Shown: in pieces, positions 53,830-62,476 of the stretch
Numbering within the stretch: position 1 is the stretch's first letter
Layout of the letters: each line of letters starts with the position of its first letter
NCBI GenBank assembly: GCA_963667195.1
Contig: OY762962.1
Span: 1,550,001-1,614,000, forward strand
Origin: UBA7703 sp963667195
GTDB taxonomy: Bacteria; Bacillota; Clostridia; Christensenellales; CAG-138
Length of the DNA stretch: 64,000 nt
Direction: 5' to 3'
Translations under genes and position numbers: made by a program
Notes under the pieces: generated by a model
Database searches by the model: none
Told to the model about the DNA's origin: nothing
What the model saw: the letters and a program-made list of their open reading frames with translations, nothing else

Positions 53830-53864
53830 ATTTCTAAAATATTTCAGTTTCTTGCAAACAAATG

Positions 53865-53891
53865 AAAAACACCCCGCCGGAGGGCGGGGTG
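53865..53891 (-). terminator. Terminator of the SHIRT-protein operon
   Basis: CACCCCGCC / GGCGGGGTG stem, 4-nt loop, followed on the minus strand by TTTTTC. Confidence 0.88.
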
Positions 53892-53920
53892 CAGAAGCGG
53901 GCGCGAGCCCGTCGTTCATT

Positions 53921-54109
53921 CTATTTCTTATGCGGATACACCTTCGTGAATTCGCCGCCGATCACTTTACCGTTATATGCGCCGTGCGTCGTGATGCCGA
54001 CAAAGCCGTCGATGCTGTCAAGCCTGCGCTTGAGGCGGATGCGCACGAGGATCAGCACGATGAGCGCGACCGCGAGCACCCCTATGATTGCGTTGAGCAC
54101 CCAGTTCAT
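53921..54109 (-). CDS. Small single-pass membrane protein
   Basis: 62 residues: N-terminal transmembrane helix (4-24), basic stretch (RIRLKRRL), then a short polar tail (GFVGITTHGAYNGKV ...). Start ATG at 54109 overlaps the stop of the SHIRT-domain gene (ATGA), so it is co-translated with it. No family recognised; a partner in surface display or anchoring is a guess. Confidence 0.65.
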   Translation of the reverse strand: MNWVLNAIIGVLAVALIVLILVRIRLKRRLDSIDGFVGITTHGAYNGKVIGGEFTKVYPHKK

Positions 54110-55326
54110 GTGGAAGCCCTCCGCGCCGCGGCCTTCTTCGCGTTGTACCAGTTGAGTACCTTGATATCGCCCGCGATGGCGAAGGCTTGCGCGGTGACGA
54201 GCGCCGCCAGCCCTGCTGCAATGATCATCTTTGCTGCTCCTCCTGCCGAATCGTTTGCCTTCGGCGTTGCCGGATCGTTCGGCGCCTGCTCCAGCACCTG
54301 AATCGGTTGCTCCGGCGAGGCGCTGGGCATCGTTGGTGCGGGTGTACTTGTGACGGCGGGCGTTGGCGCAGGTGCTGTCGTGCTCTTTGGCGACGACGGG
54401 ATCACAACGGTGTTCTTGTGCCAGCGCCACGTTCCGGTGAAGGTGAGGTTGCCGCCCGATATGGTCTGGCTCGCTATATTCCAGCCGTAGAACCGCCAGA
54501 CACCCTCTACCATATGATAGGAGCGGAACGAGTCCTGCGGGGTGAATACGTCTCCATCCACGCCGGTTGTCGAAAGCGGCAGCTTCGCGAGCACCTCGCT
54601 TGGCAGCGTTCGTCCGCCGCTTCCGCTGACGAACTCATAGGTGACCGTATAGACGGGCAGTACCGTCCAAACCCATGTTCCCGTGAACGTCACGTCCGAA
54701 TCGGACAGCGTGACGTGATCCGGCGACCAGCCGGAGAACGACCACATCCCCGCGCCGTCCCGCACGCCGGAAAACGCGCTGGCGGGCGTAACCGTTTCGC
54801 CGGAGAGGATGCTTTCGCTCGCGGGCAGCTGCGCGGTGACGCCGTCCGGCAGTGTGTGTTCCGCTGTCCCGCTGATGAAGGTGTAGCTCACGTTGCGCGG
54901 GTGCGGCAGGTCGTCGACGACGTAAACCCGGAAGGTGATTTGCGAAGGCTCCGAAAGCGTGATTGCGGGAAACGTTACGGTGATCCGGTAGCCGCTGGAT
55001 GTTACCGCCTCCGTCAGGTTGGAAAAATCGACCGAGTAGCCGGAGGAGATCGGTACAAACTGGCCCGTCTCGTTTGCAGTATTGCGAATTTTAAATTCGA
55101 ACGCGGAGGCTGCGGTGATGTCGCTCTCCAGCTCCGCGCGGGATTTGCCGGAAAACTCGCTCAGCCCGATGGTCACGTCGTGCGCGCGGAGGCAGTAGTC
55201 TTCGGTATCCGTGTGGTTGTCGGAACCCATGCCGCTTGCGGCGAGCGTGGAGGACGGCAAAACGAAGCAAACCAGCAGGATCGCCAGTATGGCTATGATC
55301 AGGAGAGTTGGCTTTCTTCGCTTCAT
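54106..55326 (-). CDS. SHIRT-domain surface protein
   Basis: 406 residues. Signal peptide (1-29), a beta-rich N-terminal domain (30-140), two SHIRT-type repeats (about 143-222 and 226-302; each Y.F.SGT...LP..V...LP ... W.F.GW ... VTFTGTW), a Pro/Thr/Ala-rich stalk (305-350) and a C-terminal transmembrane helix (about 365-385) with basic tail. SHIRT repeats form rigid rods in Gram-positive surface proteins. No LPXTG sorting motif. Follows the LytTR regulator gene by 61 bp. Confidence 0.8.
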   Translation of the reverse strand: MKRRKPTLLIIAILAILLVCFVLPSSTLAASGMGSDNHTDTEDYCLRAHDVTIGLSEFSGKSRAELESDITAASAFEFKIRNTANETGQFVPISSGYSVDFSNLTEAVTSSGYRITVTFPAITLSEPSQITFRVYVVDDLPHPRNVSYTFISGTAEHTLPDGVTAQLPASESILSGETVTPASAFSGVRDGAGMWSFSGWSPDHVTLSDSDVTFTGTWVWTVLPVYTVTYEFVSGSGGRTLPSEVLAKLPLSTTGVDGDVFTPQDSFRSYHMVEGVWRFYGWNIASQTISGGNLTFTGTWRWHKNTVVIPSSPKSTTAPAPTPAVTSTPAPTMPSASPEQPIQVLEQAPNDPATPKANDSAGGAAKMIIAAGLAALVTAQAFAIAGDIKVLNWYNAKKAAARRAST

Positions 55327-55387
55327 GCTCGCGCTCCTCGCGTGACGGTGTTTGGGTTGGTTGCAGTGTTATCTCGCGCTTGACGGG

Positions 55388-56095
55388 TTAGCTCGCGGCG
55401 CCAATGCTTGCGAGGCTGTCCGCGTAATACCGCTTGCCGACCGGCAGCTCCTCGCCGCTGTCCAGCAATACGCGCGCGCTGTCGATGCTGTGGATATAGC
55501 GCTTGTTGACCAGAAACGACTTGTGCGTGCGCACAAAGCCTCGGTTAAAAAGCTGCTCTTCCAGCCGCATCATCGTGGAGTAAAACTCAAACCGCTCTTT
55601 CGCGTACACGACGGTGACGATGCGCTGCTGAATCTCAAAATAGCGAATGTCCTCCACGGGGATGCAGCGGCTCTCGCCCGCGCAGGTGAGCACGAGCACC
55701 TCGCTCTCGCGGCGGGCCTTTCGCTCGCAGGCGCGGAGGAAGATCTCCTCAAACTTCTCGTCCGTGGTCTTGTTCTTGACCATGTAGTGCAGCGCGCTGA
55801 CGTCGTACCCCGCGATCGCAAAATCCGGCGATACGGTGAAGAACACGATGTCGCCCAGATAGCCGATCTCGCGCAGACGCTTTGCCGTCTCCATGCCGTT
55901 TTGTCCCGGCATGTGGATATCCAGATAGACGAGGTCAAGCGTCGCGTAAGCATCCTCCGCCTCAAAGAGCATCGCGTCTCCGCTCGGAAAGGCTTTGATC
56001 TTCGCGTGGACGCCGTGCTGGCGCGATAGGCGCAATATCGCCTGTTTGCACAGAGACGATTGCTCCGCGTTGTCGTCACAGATAAAAATATTCAT
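55388..56095 (-). CDS. LytTR-family response regulator
   Basis: 235 residues: REC domain (1-120) with phospho-Asp59 in VYLDIHMPG, and LytTR DNA-binding domain (135-230; IRYFEIQQRIVTV, FVRTHKSFLVNKRYI). AgrA/VirR-like. No sensor kinase next to it, so its partner is elsewhere or absent. Heads an operon with the SHIRT protein; likely controls surface properties. Confidence 0.9.
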   Translation of the reverse strand: MNIFICDDNAEQSSLCKQAILRLSRQHGVHAKIKAFPSGDAMLFEAEDAYATLDLVYLDIHMPGQNGMETAKRLREIGYLGDIVFFTVSPDFAIAGYDVSALHYMVKNKTTDEKFEEIFLRACERKARRESEVLVLTCAGESRCIPVEDIRYFEIQQRIVTVVYAKERFEFYSTMMRLEEQLFNRGFVRTHKSFLVNKRYIHSIDSARVLLDSGEELPVGKRYYADSLASIGAAS

Positions 56096-56584
56096 CGCTT
56101 TCCACGCGCCGCCTTTCTCGCTGTTGCAAGCGGCGTTTTGCTTCGCCTGACGAGAGCTTTGTCGATTACCATCACTCGCATCATACCTCGTTTCACAGTT
56201 GAATGAAGATGTATGTCATAAAACGTTCTTTTGATGTCAAGAACGCGCGGTTACCGCTTCCACATACCCGGTAATAGCTTCTTTTCTATTATTATACATG
56301 GTTTGGCACCGGTTTTTGAACAGATTCGCGGGATTTCGGTAAGATTCATCCTTCGGCTGCGCGGGTTTTCCGCATATAACGGCATAGAACGGAGCAGCAA
56401 ATCGGAAGAAGGCGCAGTCTTGCTTCCCTTTGTGCGGGGAATCGGACGCGGCGTGTCATGAAGTTTGCGTCATTTTTTCGAAGGTTTGTTACATCGTTTC
56501 ACTCTTGCGTTCCGCGATACGGTATGATCTGCCAAGACGCAAAAACGAGGCCAGAGACCGATTCCAAACAAGAGGAGAGACCCG
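56096..56584. other. 489-bp intergenic region between LytTR and GGDEF genes
   Basis: Divergent upstream region. CGTTCTT (56224-56230) and AAGAACG (56239-56245) form an inverted repeat around a minus-strand TTGACA (56240-56235), a possible site for the LytTR regulator. No gene or riboswitch consensus seen in the rest. Confidence 0.45.
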
Positions 56585-57118
56585 ATGGAAGAGACAAATC
56601 CGGTTTACACACCCGCGCGTGGCATGGACGCGCTGGATGCGCTGACGGGCGTGTTTCACCTCGGCTATCTGGAGGAAAAGCTGCCGGAGGCGATTCGAAA
56701 CTGTCGACGGCTGGGGCAGCCTCTGTCGCTGATCTATGCGGATATCGACCGCTTTACGCAGATCAACGAGCGCTGCGGCCGCGTTGCGGGAGACCTTGTG
56801 TTGCAGCACGTTGCGCAGATTTTGCGCAAGAGAACAGCGCGCCCGGAGAGCTGGGTTGCCCGCGATCAAGCGGACGCGTTCGTCATCTGCCTGCCGGGCA
56901 TGAAAAACAGCGTGGCGCGGCGTCTGGCCACAAGCCTTCGCGTCGCGGTCATGGGTGAGCGGCTCCTGCTGGAGGGCTGCGAAATCACGACGACGTGCAG
57001 CTTTGCCGTGCGGAGTGTGGCGTGCGAGGAGGAGCTTTCTTCCGCGCAGGCGCTTTTGCTTCAGGCGCGGGAACAGGCGGCGCTCGCCAAAAAGTCCGGC
57101 GGAAACATGGTGCTTTGA
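56585..57118 (+). CDS. Stand-alone degenerate GGDEF protein
   Basis: 177 residues, only a GGDEF fold (about 15-175): ALTGVFHLGYLEEKL start, LIYADIDRFTQIN metal loop retained, but the signature is RDQADAF in place of RxGGDEF. It should not make c-di-GMP; it could bind GTP or c-di-GMP or be inert. No transmembrane or sensor part. GAGGAG ribosome site. Confidence 0.75.
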   Translation: MEETNPVYTPARGMDALDALTGVFHLGYLEEKLPEAIRNCRRLGQPLSLIYADIDRFTQINERCGRVAGDLVLQHVAQILRKRTARPESWVARDQADAFVICLPGMKNSVARRLATSLRVAVMGERLLLEGCEITTTCSFAVRSVACEEELSSAQALLLQAREQAALAKKSGGNMVL

Positions 57119-57198
57119 TCCACTTACTCACAAAGCGAACCGCTTTTGAGATACACTCTTTCCTCTGAATATCGTACCCCCCAAAGTCAAGGCCGCGC

Positions 57199-57276
57199 TT
57201 CTGGTAGAGCGCGGCTTTGATGTTTTGGCAAAAGTGAAAGGGTTTCTGGTAGAGCGCGGTTTTGGCGTTTTGGGCA
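57199..57276. repeat. Imperfect direct repeat, 45-bp period
   Basis: Two units of 32-33 bp starting TTCTGGTAGAGCGCGG. The first unit also pairs with upstream GCCGCGC to make a hairpin (57191-57215). Located in the gap after the degenerate GGDEF gene. Confidence 0.75.
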
Positions 57277-57277
57277 T

Positions 57278-57315
57278 AAAAAAACTGTCCGAAAAGAACG
57301 AAGTTTTCCGGACAG
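57278..57315 (-). terminator. Terminator of the AIM24 gene
   Basis: CTGTCCGGAAAA pairs with TTTTCGGACAG (one bulge) and is followed on the minus strand by a T7 run. Confidence 0.82.
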
Positions 57316-57379
57316 CCTGTGTTGCACCCGTTATTTCGTTGGCAGTGCGCCGGAGCTTCGGCACTCCAACGATTGTTTC

Positions 57380-58072
57380 TTAGTTCGAGCTCGTGCTGGT
57401 TGGCTTCGGTAAAAACGGGATGATCCGCTTGGCAAAGCCGGGCATCGTCATCGTTTGCAGCCATACCTTGCCGGGACCTGTGAGCCGCGTGTTGAGCAGA
57501 CCTTCACCGCCAAAGAGCACGTTCTTAAATCCGCGAACCATCGTGACCTCGTACTGCATCCGCGCTTCATACGCCGCGATGCTGCCGGTGTCGACGATCA
57601 GGGATTCACCCGGTGCCAGCGTCTTTTCGCAGACCGCGCCGTCGATTTCGAGGAACACAAGCCCGTTGCCGCTGAGCCGCTGGAGCACGAAACCCTCGCC
57701 GCCAAACAGCCCCGCGCTGAGATTTTTCACCACGTGCACGCTGACGCTTACGCCGGATTCCGCGCAGAGAAACGCGCTCTTCTGCGCGATGACATCGCCA
57801 CCCGCCGGGTTGACCGCAACGATTTCACCGGGAAATGTGGAGGAGATGGTGATCTCCTGATTCGCGGCGGTTGCCGAATAGGTTGCAATGAACAGAGAGT
57901 CTCCCGACAGCATCCGTCCAAGGCCCTTGAGAAGGCCGCCCTTCATGTTTGTGTCCATCTGAACACCCGCTGTCATCCAGCTCATACCGCCGGACTGCGT
58001 GTAGATGGACTCGCCCGGATTCAACGTAATGGTAACCGCGGGAAGATTTCCGCCAAAGATATTGTATTGCAT
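57380..58072 (-). CDS. AIM24/TIGR00266-family protein
   Basis: 230 residues of repeated beta segments ending in aromatic/Gly turns (AGLFGGEGFVLQRLSGNG, NVLFGGEGLLNTRLTGPG), the hallmark of the AIM24 family. Role in bacteria is unknown. Start MQYNIFGG at 58072 behind AAAGGAAA; an ATG eight codons earlier lacks a site. Confidence 0.85.
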   Translation of the reverse strand: MQYNIFGGNLPAVTITLNPGESIYTQSGGMSWMTAGVQMDTNMKGGLLKGLGRMLSGDSLFIATYSATAANQEITISSTFPGEIVAVNPAGGDVIAQKSAFLCAESGVSVSVHVVKNLSAGLFGGEGFVLQRLSGNGLVFLEIDGAVCEKTLAPGESLIVDTGSIAAYEARMQYEVTMVRGFKNVLFGGEGLLNTRLTGPGKVWLQTMTMPGFAKRIIPFLPKPTSTSSN

Positions 58073-58171
58073 CCTTATTTCCTTTCCGCCGTACATCCGG
58101 CGCTGATACGTTTCAGATTCTATGATTGTATTCGATGGATGCGCGGGAAATCCTTGCTTGCAACGGTTTTT

Positions 58172-58846
58172 TTATAGCCACGTGATCGGGACCTGAAACA
58201 TGATCACGACGCCGAAGATCAGCGCGGCCACGGAGACCGAGGCGATGATGAGCTTCGTCCGCTTGTCTTGAAACACGCCGACGATACCAAGCATGAACAG
58301 CACGACCGCGAGGATCACCGAGACCAAACCAAGCTTATCCGCCCAGTTGTTCGCCTGGTCGCCTTGATCGATCTGCGCATATCCTTCGTCCATCACGGCG
58401 GAGGCGTCCGTGTAGTAGGAGTCGATGACTCCATCCTTCTCAAACGGGGTTGCGTAGTTTTCCTGCGCGTTTGCCCACTCAATCGCCGCGGTGAGCTCGT
58501 CCGAAACACCGTACATGAGCATGTCGAGCTTATACTGGGCTGCTTCCGCCGTGTCCGTGTCGCCGCGGAAGTTTGCGTAGTCGAGGTCAACCTGCAATGC
58601 GCTGATCTGGTTCCAGGTGTTCATGTCCTGCGCGAGGGTCTGCGAAGCTTCGTTCCAGCGTGCGTTGCCGTCCGCCAGCGTTGCGTTGCCGAGTGTGTAA
58701 TATTTCGCCTGTGTGCTGTCATAGAGCGATCCCTGCCAGGCGGCCCAAGCGGTAATCACCGCGGTGATGCCGAGCAGGATGGCGATCACCAGTTCAAATA
58801 CTTTGTTGAATTTCACCGATTTTTCTTCGAGTACTTTCTCATCCAT
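58172..58846 (-). CDS. Three-TM membrane protein of unknown function
   Basis: 224 residues: helix at about 16-38, an extracytoplasmic helical segment (40-165) rich in Ala/Asp/Gln/Tyr, then two helices (about 170-190, 200-220). The layout resembles DUF4337-type proteins, but I am not certain of membership. Single gene with its own promoter. Confidence 0.65.
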   Translation of the reverse strand: MDEKVLEEKSVKFNKVFELVIAILLGITAVITAWAAWQGSLYDSTQAKYYTLGNATLADGNARWNEASQTLAQDMNTWNQISALQVDLDYANFRGDTDTAEAAQYKLDMLMYGVSDELTAAIEWANAQENYATPFEKDGVIDSYYTDASAVMDEGYAQIDQGDQANNWADKLGLVSVILAVVLFMLGIVGVFQDKRTKLIIASVSVAALIFGVVIMFQVPITWL

Positions 58847-58963
58847 AATGGGATCTCCTCATCGTTATATTTGGCTATCGCTTTTATAGCGTTTTTGTAT
58901 TTTTACGCAAAATCAGGCATTGAATATGCTGAAATAATGCCTAATATTTAAGTAATTGAGATG

Positions 58964-58992
58964 ATTATAATATTCATTCCTATTAGCGACAA
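58964..58992 (-). promoter_or_regulatory. Predicted sigma-A promoter for the three-TM protein
   Basis: Minus strand TTGTCG, 17 nt, TATAAT (58969-58964). Confidence 0.6.
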
Positions 58993-59033
58993 TATGAAAT
59001 ATTACATAGCGGGCAATTCAATTTAGCATTTGA

Positions 59034-59072
59034 CAAATAAACACAAGCCAGATGCGTGTGCGTCCGGCTTGC
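59034..59072 (-). terminator. Probable terminator of the cupin operon
   Basis: AAGCCGGACGC / GCATCTGGCTT hairpin on the minus strand followed by GTGTTTATTTG. Confidence 0.55.
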
Positions 59073-59112
59073 GAAGATGTGTGTTCCGAAAATTCGTTTC
59101 GAGAAGCATGCT

Positions 59113-59454
59113 TTAGTTCGGAAAAACCACCGTCAGCAGCATCTTAAACGGCTCTACCGCCTCCAACGCGTGCGGTACGCCTGCGGGCATAACTACCGTT
59201 TCTCCCGCGGAGAGAAAATAGGTACCCTCGCCGATGGTGATCTTCGCCTTGCCGTCGAGAATCTGCACCATTGCGTCGCCCTTGGACTCGTGGGAGCTGA
59301 TCTCCTCGTTGGTGTCAAAGGCAAACAGCGTCAGGCTTACGCCGCGGTTTTGCACCAGCGTACGGCTCACAATCTGGCCTGTCTGGTAGGTGACCAGCGC
59401 GGTCAGCGAAAGCGGGGTTGCCAGGTCGATATTTTTCATAATTTTGTTCGCCAC
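59113..59454 (-). CDS. Small single-domain cupin protein
   Basis: 113 residues. Cupin motif 1 is ISSHESKGDAMVQILDG, motif 2 is LSAGETVVMPAGVPHAL; His and Glu ligands present. GTG start at 59454 chosen because AGGAGG stands 8 nt upstream and the product begins (V/M)ANKIMKNIDLA; the open frame reaches an ATG at 59529 that overlaps the previous stop. Last gene of the DUF1858/DUF438 operon. Confidence 0.8.
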   Translation of the reverse strand: MANKIMKNIDLATPLSLTALVTYQTGQIVSRTLVQNRGVSLTLFAFDTNEEISSHESKGDAMVQILDGKAKITIGEGTYFLSAGETVVMPAGVPHALEAVEPFKMLLTVVFPN

Positions 59455-59525
59455 AGTTTTATCCTCCTGTTTTGCGGTCGGTCTAGCTTTGTTTAATGTG
59501 ATGCTTGTGAGTCCAGCCGGCTTTT

Positions 59526-60734
59526 TCATGCGAGCGACACCAGCCGTTTCTCGCCTTCGATGGCCTGGATGGGCGCGATATCCTGCGTGACTTCCAGCAC
59601 GCCGAGGTAGCTGCCCAATTCATCCCGCACCGCGAAGTAGCGGATGTAGACGAACTTATCGCCGAGCTTGATCCAGAAATCCTCGTGATCCTTTTTGCCG
59701 CTCTTGAAGTCCGCGATGATGCCCTCGACGATGTGCACGCTAGCCGGCGGGTGGCAGTTTTTCACGTTGCGCCCGATGATCGCCTTGGTGCGGGGGAATA
59801 CGCGCTCGCTGCCCTGCGAAAAATAGCGCACAGTGTCGTCCACGCCGACGAACGTGATGTCGATCGGCAGGGTGTCCAGCAGGTGGCTCAGTTCCGGCAC
59901 GGAGAGGAACCCGGTCGGGAGCTGCATCGAACCGTTGGCAGGCGCGGTGGGCGCGGGGGTCTCTGCCGCAAGCGCGGCTTTCGCGCGCCAGACGGGCGGG
60001 GGAGCGATCATGCAGAAGCCGATCTCGCCGCTTTCCGCAGCGACACTAGACCACTCTTCGGCGGAGAGCGTGTCGATCAGCATCGGGATGAGGATATTCT
60101 CCTCCTTGAAGATCATCTCCTCCACGCGGGTGAGCGCCTCGGTGAGCTTTGAGCCCGTCTCCGCGCTGCCCTGCGCCGCGAGCCTTGCGGCATCCTTCAA
60201 GAGCGCGCGAATCTCATCGTCCACACCCCACATGACCTTCGGCGGGGCTGTGATGCCGTGCTGCTCCAGATACGGAAACAGCAGGTTCTCTTTGCGGGAG
60301 TAGTGCAGGTCGATGGCGAGAAGTGCGCCGATCTCCGGCAGCAGAGCCTGACTTGCAAGCTTTCCCGCCTGCACGCTTGCCAGTAGCGGACGGATGCGCT
60401 CGTCCATATGCGCGGTGATCGCGGCGTTTTCCGCCTTGAGCGTGTGCGCGGGATGACCGGGAATCTTACTCACGTCCGATGGCGCGTGGATCTCCTCGAT
60501 GCTGCCTTTGAACACGGCGGAGTGCACATCGCACAGCCGTTGCACCTCGGCAACCGGCAGACCTTCGTTGATGAGCGCCTGCTCCGCCGCGGAGATTTCG
60601 CTGGCTTCAACGCCGTCAAACGCGTCCCGGAAGATGCTCTGGACTTCCTCGACGCTCTTTCCTTCATGCAGCAGACGCAGCGTGTCCTTGATCGCCTGTT
60701 TGCGTTTTTCGCGGTTGTTGATTTCCTGACTCAT
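59526..60734 (-). CDS. DUF438 - hemerythrin - PAS protein
   Basis: 402 residues. DUF438 domain (about 5-75), hemerythrin-like four-helix domain (about 90-245; H..E pattern in LHYSRKENLLFPYLEQHG and EEMIFKEENILIPML), then a PAS domain (285-395; ITFVGVDDTVRYFSQG, CHPPASVH, GVLEVTQDI). Such proteins are linked to oxygen, nitric-oxide or iron-centre stress in anaerobes. AGGAGG ribosome site at 60734. Middle gene of a three-gene operon. Confidence 0.87.
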   Translation of the reverse strand: MSQEINNREKRKQAIKDTLRLLHEGKSVEEVQSIFRDAFDGVEASEISAAEQALINEGLPVAEVQRLCDVHSAVFKGSIEEIHAPSDVSKIPGHPAHTLKAENAAITAHMDERIRPLLASVQAGKLASQALLPEIGALLAIDLHYSRKENLLFPYLEQHGITAPPKVMWGVDDEIRALLKDAARLAAQGSAETGSKLTEALTRVEEMIFKEENILIPMLIDTLSAEEWSSVAAESGEIGFCMIAPPPVWRAKAALAAETPAPTAPANGSMQLPTGFLSVPELSHLLDTLPIDITFVGVDDTVRYFSQGSERVFPRTKAIIGRNVKNCHPPASVHIVEGIIADFKSGKKDHEDFWIKLGDKFVYIRYFAVRDELGSYLGVLEVTQDIAPIQAIEGEKRLVSLA

Positions 60735-60769
60735 ATGCTTGCCTCCTGTTTTGGCTGGTCGTGTGGTTG

Positions 60770-61000
60770 TTATACTTCTGCCGTGTATCCGTGCTCCGCA
60801 AGGGTTTGCACGATCTGTTCGAGTGGAATATGCTTGAGACTTGCGCCCTTGACCGGGGTCATAAACCGGCCCGCGGTTTGCAGCATGCCGGGCTTGGTGA
60901 TGTCCGTAAAGCCGAGGCCGCTGAGGATATCGATCAGGTCTGGATAATTGGTACACAGCGTGTAGACGGTTTCGTTGAGGTCAATCCGGATCATGTCCAT
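60770..61000 (-). CDS. DUF1858-domain protein
   Basis: 76 residues, whole protein is DUF1858 (ETVYTLCTNYPDLIDILSGLGF ... IPLEQIVQTLAEHGY), the N-terminal domain also found in ScdA/RIC-type iron-centre repair proteins. AAGGGGGA ribosome site nine nt before ATG 61000. First gene of the operon with the DUF438 and cupin genes. Confidence 0.85.
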   Translation of the reverse strand: MDMIRIDLNETVYTLCTNYPDLIDILSGLGFTDITKPGMLQTAGRFMTPVKGASLKHIPLEQIVQTLAEHGYTAEV

Positions 61001-61258
61001 GATTGCTGTTCCCCCTTTGGCTCAATGGTTTGGCTGCCTGCTTGGATTTTTTAATCACAAGTGTTTTGGTAGCCTTTCTGATGTGAGTATAATGCGGCTT
61101 TTCAAATAAATATGTTGTAATAGCAACGATAAAGTCAGACTTGCAATTTTTCTCGCCGCAGAATAATATAATGAATGGTTATATCACGTATATTTAGAGT
61201 AAACCGACGCTTTCAGAATAATTCGAACTGTCATGTGCAAAAAGGAGAAGAGCGAGAA

Positions 61259-61714
61259 ATGACGACTGTAAAGAAATGCTTGTGTATTTGCCTGGTTTTA
61301 TTGATCGGTACCGGATTGTTTGGGTGCGGTATGGTGCAGCAGGCTGTTGATGATTCCGACCCGGAATCGAATCGGCTGTTGACCGCCTTTCTCGACGCAC
61401 TGAATGCAAACGATGCGGATGCCGCGTATCAGCTCCTCTTTCCGGGAATCATGGATCGATCCGATTTTGATGAAAGCTGGACGGTTCTGGCCAGAGACTG
61501 GAAATACAGCAGTGATTACACGTACCAAAGGCAGAGCGTGCGTACCAACATTTCGACAAGCGGAAAGTCGGTGGATAATGTCTATATCGTCAGTCGTGAA
61601 GACTGCCCGGATTACATCGTGAGCCTTTCTCGCGCGGAAAAAGGCGGTCAGAGTGGAATCACATTGATCGCGATTGAAATCTATCTTGTCTCCTTTGGCG
61701 GATCGGCAAATTAA
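61259..61714 (+). CDS. Small lipoprotein
   Basis: 151 residues. Lipobox GTGLFGC (Cys23). The mature part starts with a helix (NRLLTAFLDALNANDADAAYQLLFPG) typical of NTF2-like DUF4878-type lipoproteins, then a beta-rich end. ATG 61259 behind AAAGGAG; an upstream TATAAT lies at 61167-61172. Role unknown. Confidence 0.72.
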   Translation: MTTVKKCLCICLVLLIGTGLFGCGMVQQAVDDSDPESNRLLTAFLDALNANDADAAYQLLFPGIMDRSDFDESWTVLARDWKYSSDYTYQRQSVRTNISTSGKSVDNVYIVSREDCPDYIVSLSRAEKGGQSGITLIAIEIYLVSFGGSAN

Positions 61715-61821
61715 GCGATTCTGCCAATGAGGACAGAGAGAAACTAGTTTCGCAACGAAAGACAAACGAAAACTTCATCCCGATGAATCCTTAGAACCGT
61801 TTGAACGGTAGGTGTTAAACA

Positions 61822-61853
61822 AAGATCCCGCTTGATCAGCGGGATCTTTTTTG
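61822..61853. terminator. Bidirectional terminator
   Basis: AAAGATCCCGCT / AGCGGGATCTTT stem with T6. Between the lipoprotein gene (plus) and pyrE (minus). Confidence 0.9.
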
Positions 61854-61866
61854 CTGCGGTGTTGTT

Positions 61867-62448
61867 TTATTTCGCGACCGGAAGTTCTCGGCTGCCGGGT
61901 TTCTCCAGCTTGACTTTCCCTTCTTTGCAGATCGGGCAGTCGTCCGGCTCGTAGGAGTCGATGGCGAGTTTCAGCGCGGCGTAGACCGGCAGCGCAAAGT
62001 CGCAGTCTTCCGCCCGGCGATCCGCGATGCAAGCGGCGCCGATCACCTCCGCGCCCATGTCTTCCAGCGCCTTGACCGTCTCCATCGTGGATTTGCCTGT
62101 GGTGATCACGTCCTCTGCGATCAAGATTTTGTCGCCTTTGCCGACGGTGAAGCCGCGTCGAAGCTGCATCTCTCCGTCCTTGCGCTCGGTGAAGATGCTC
62201 TCCACGCCCAGCTGCCGCGCGAGCTCGTAGGAGACGATGATGCCGCCCATCGCGGGCCCGCAGACCTTCGTGATCGGCAGATTTTTCACCTGCTCGGTGA
62301 CGCTGGAGAGGACGTCCGCCGAAAGTGCCGGAAAGCGGAGCAGCTTTGCGCATTGGCAGTAGCCGCCGCTGTGCCGCCCGGAGGAGAGGAGGAAGTGCCC
62401 TTCTAAAAATGCCTCGCACTGCTTCATGATGGAAAGATTGTCTTTCAT
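61867..62448 (-). CDS. pyrE: Orotate phosphoribosyltransferase
   Basis: 193 residues. PRPP loop IAEDVITTGKSTMETV, N-terminal FLLSSGRHSGGYCQCAKLL typical of the clostridial form, plus a C-terminal CPICKEGK cysteine pair. Makes OMP from orotate and PRPP. AAGGAG ribosome site. Last gene of the pyr cluster. Confidence 0.95.
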   Translation of the reverse strand: MKDNLSIMKQCEAFLEGHFLLSSGRHSGGYCQCAKLLRFPALSADVLSSVTEQVKNLPITKVCGPAMGGIIVSYELARQLGVESIFTERKDGEMQLRRGFTVGKGDKILIAEDVITTGKSTMETVKALEDMGAEVIGAACIADRRAEDCDFALPVYAALKLAIDSYEPDDCPICKEGKVKLEKPGSRELPVAK

Positions 62449-62476
62449 ATATACGCTCCTTAACGTTACTTTCTAT

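Noticed and set aside
56300..56584. c-di-GMP riboswitch before the degenerate GGDEF gene
   Set aside because: Conserved GEMM core and tetraloop-receptor segments not found.
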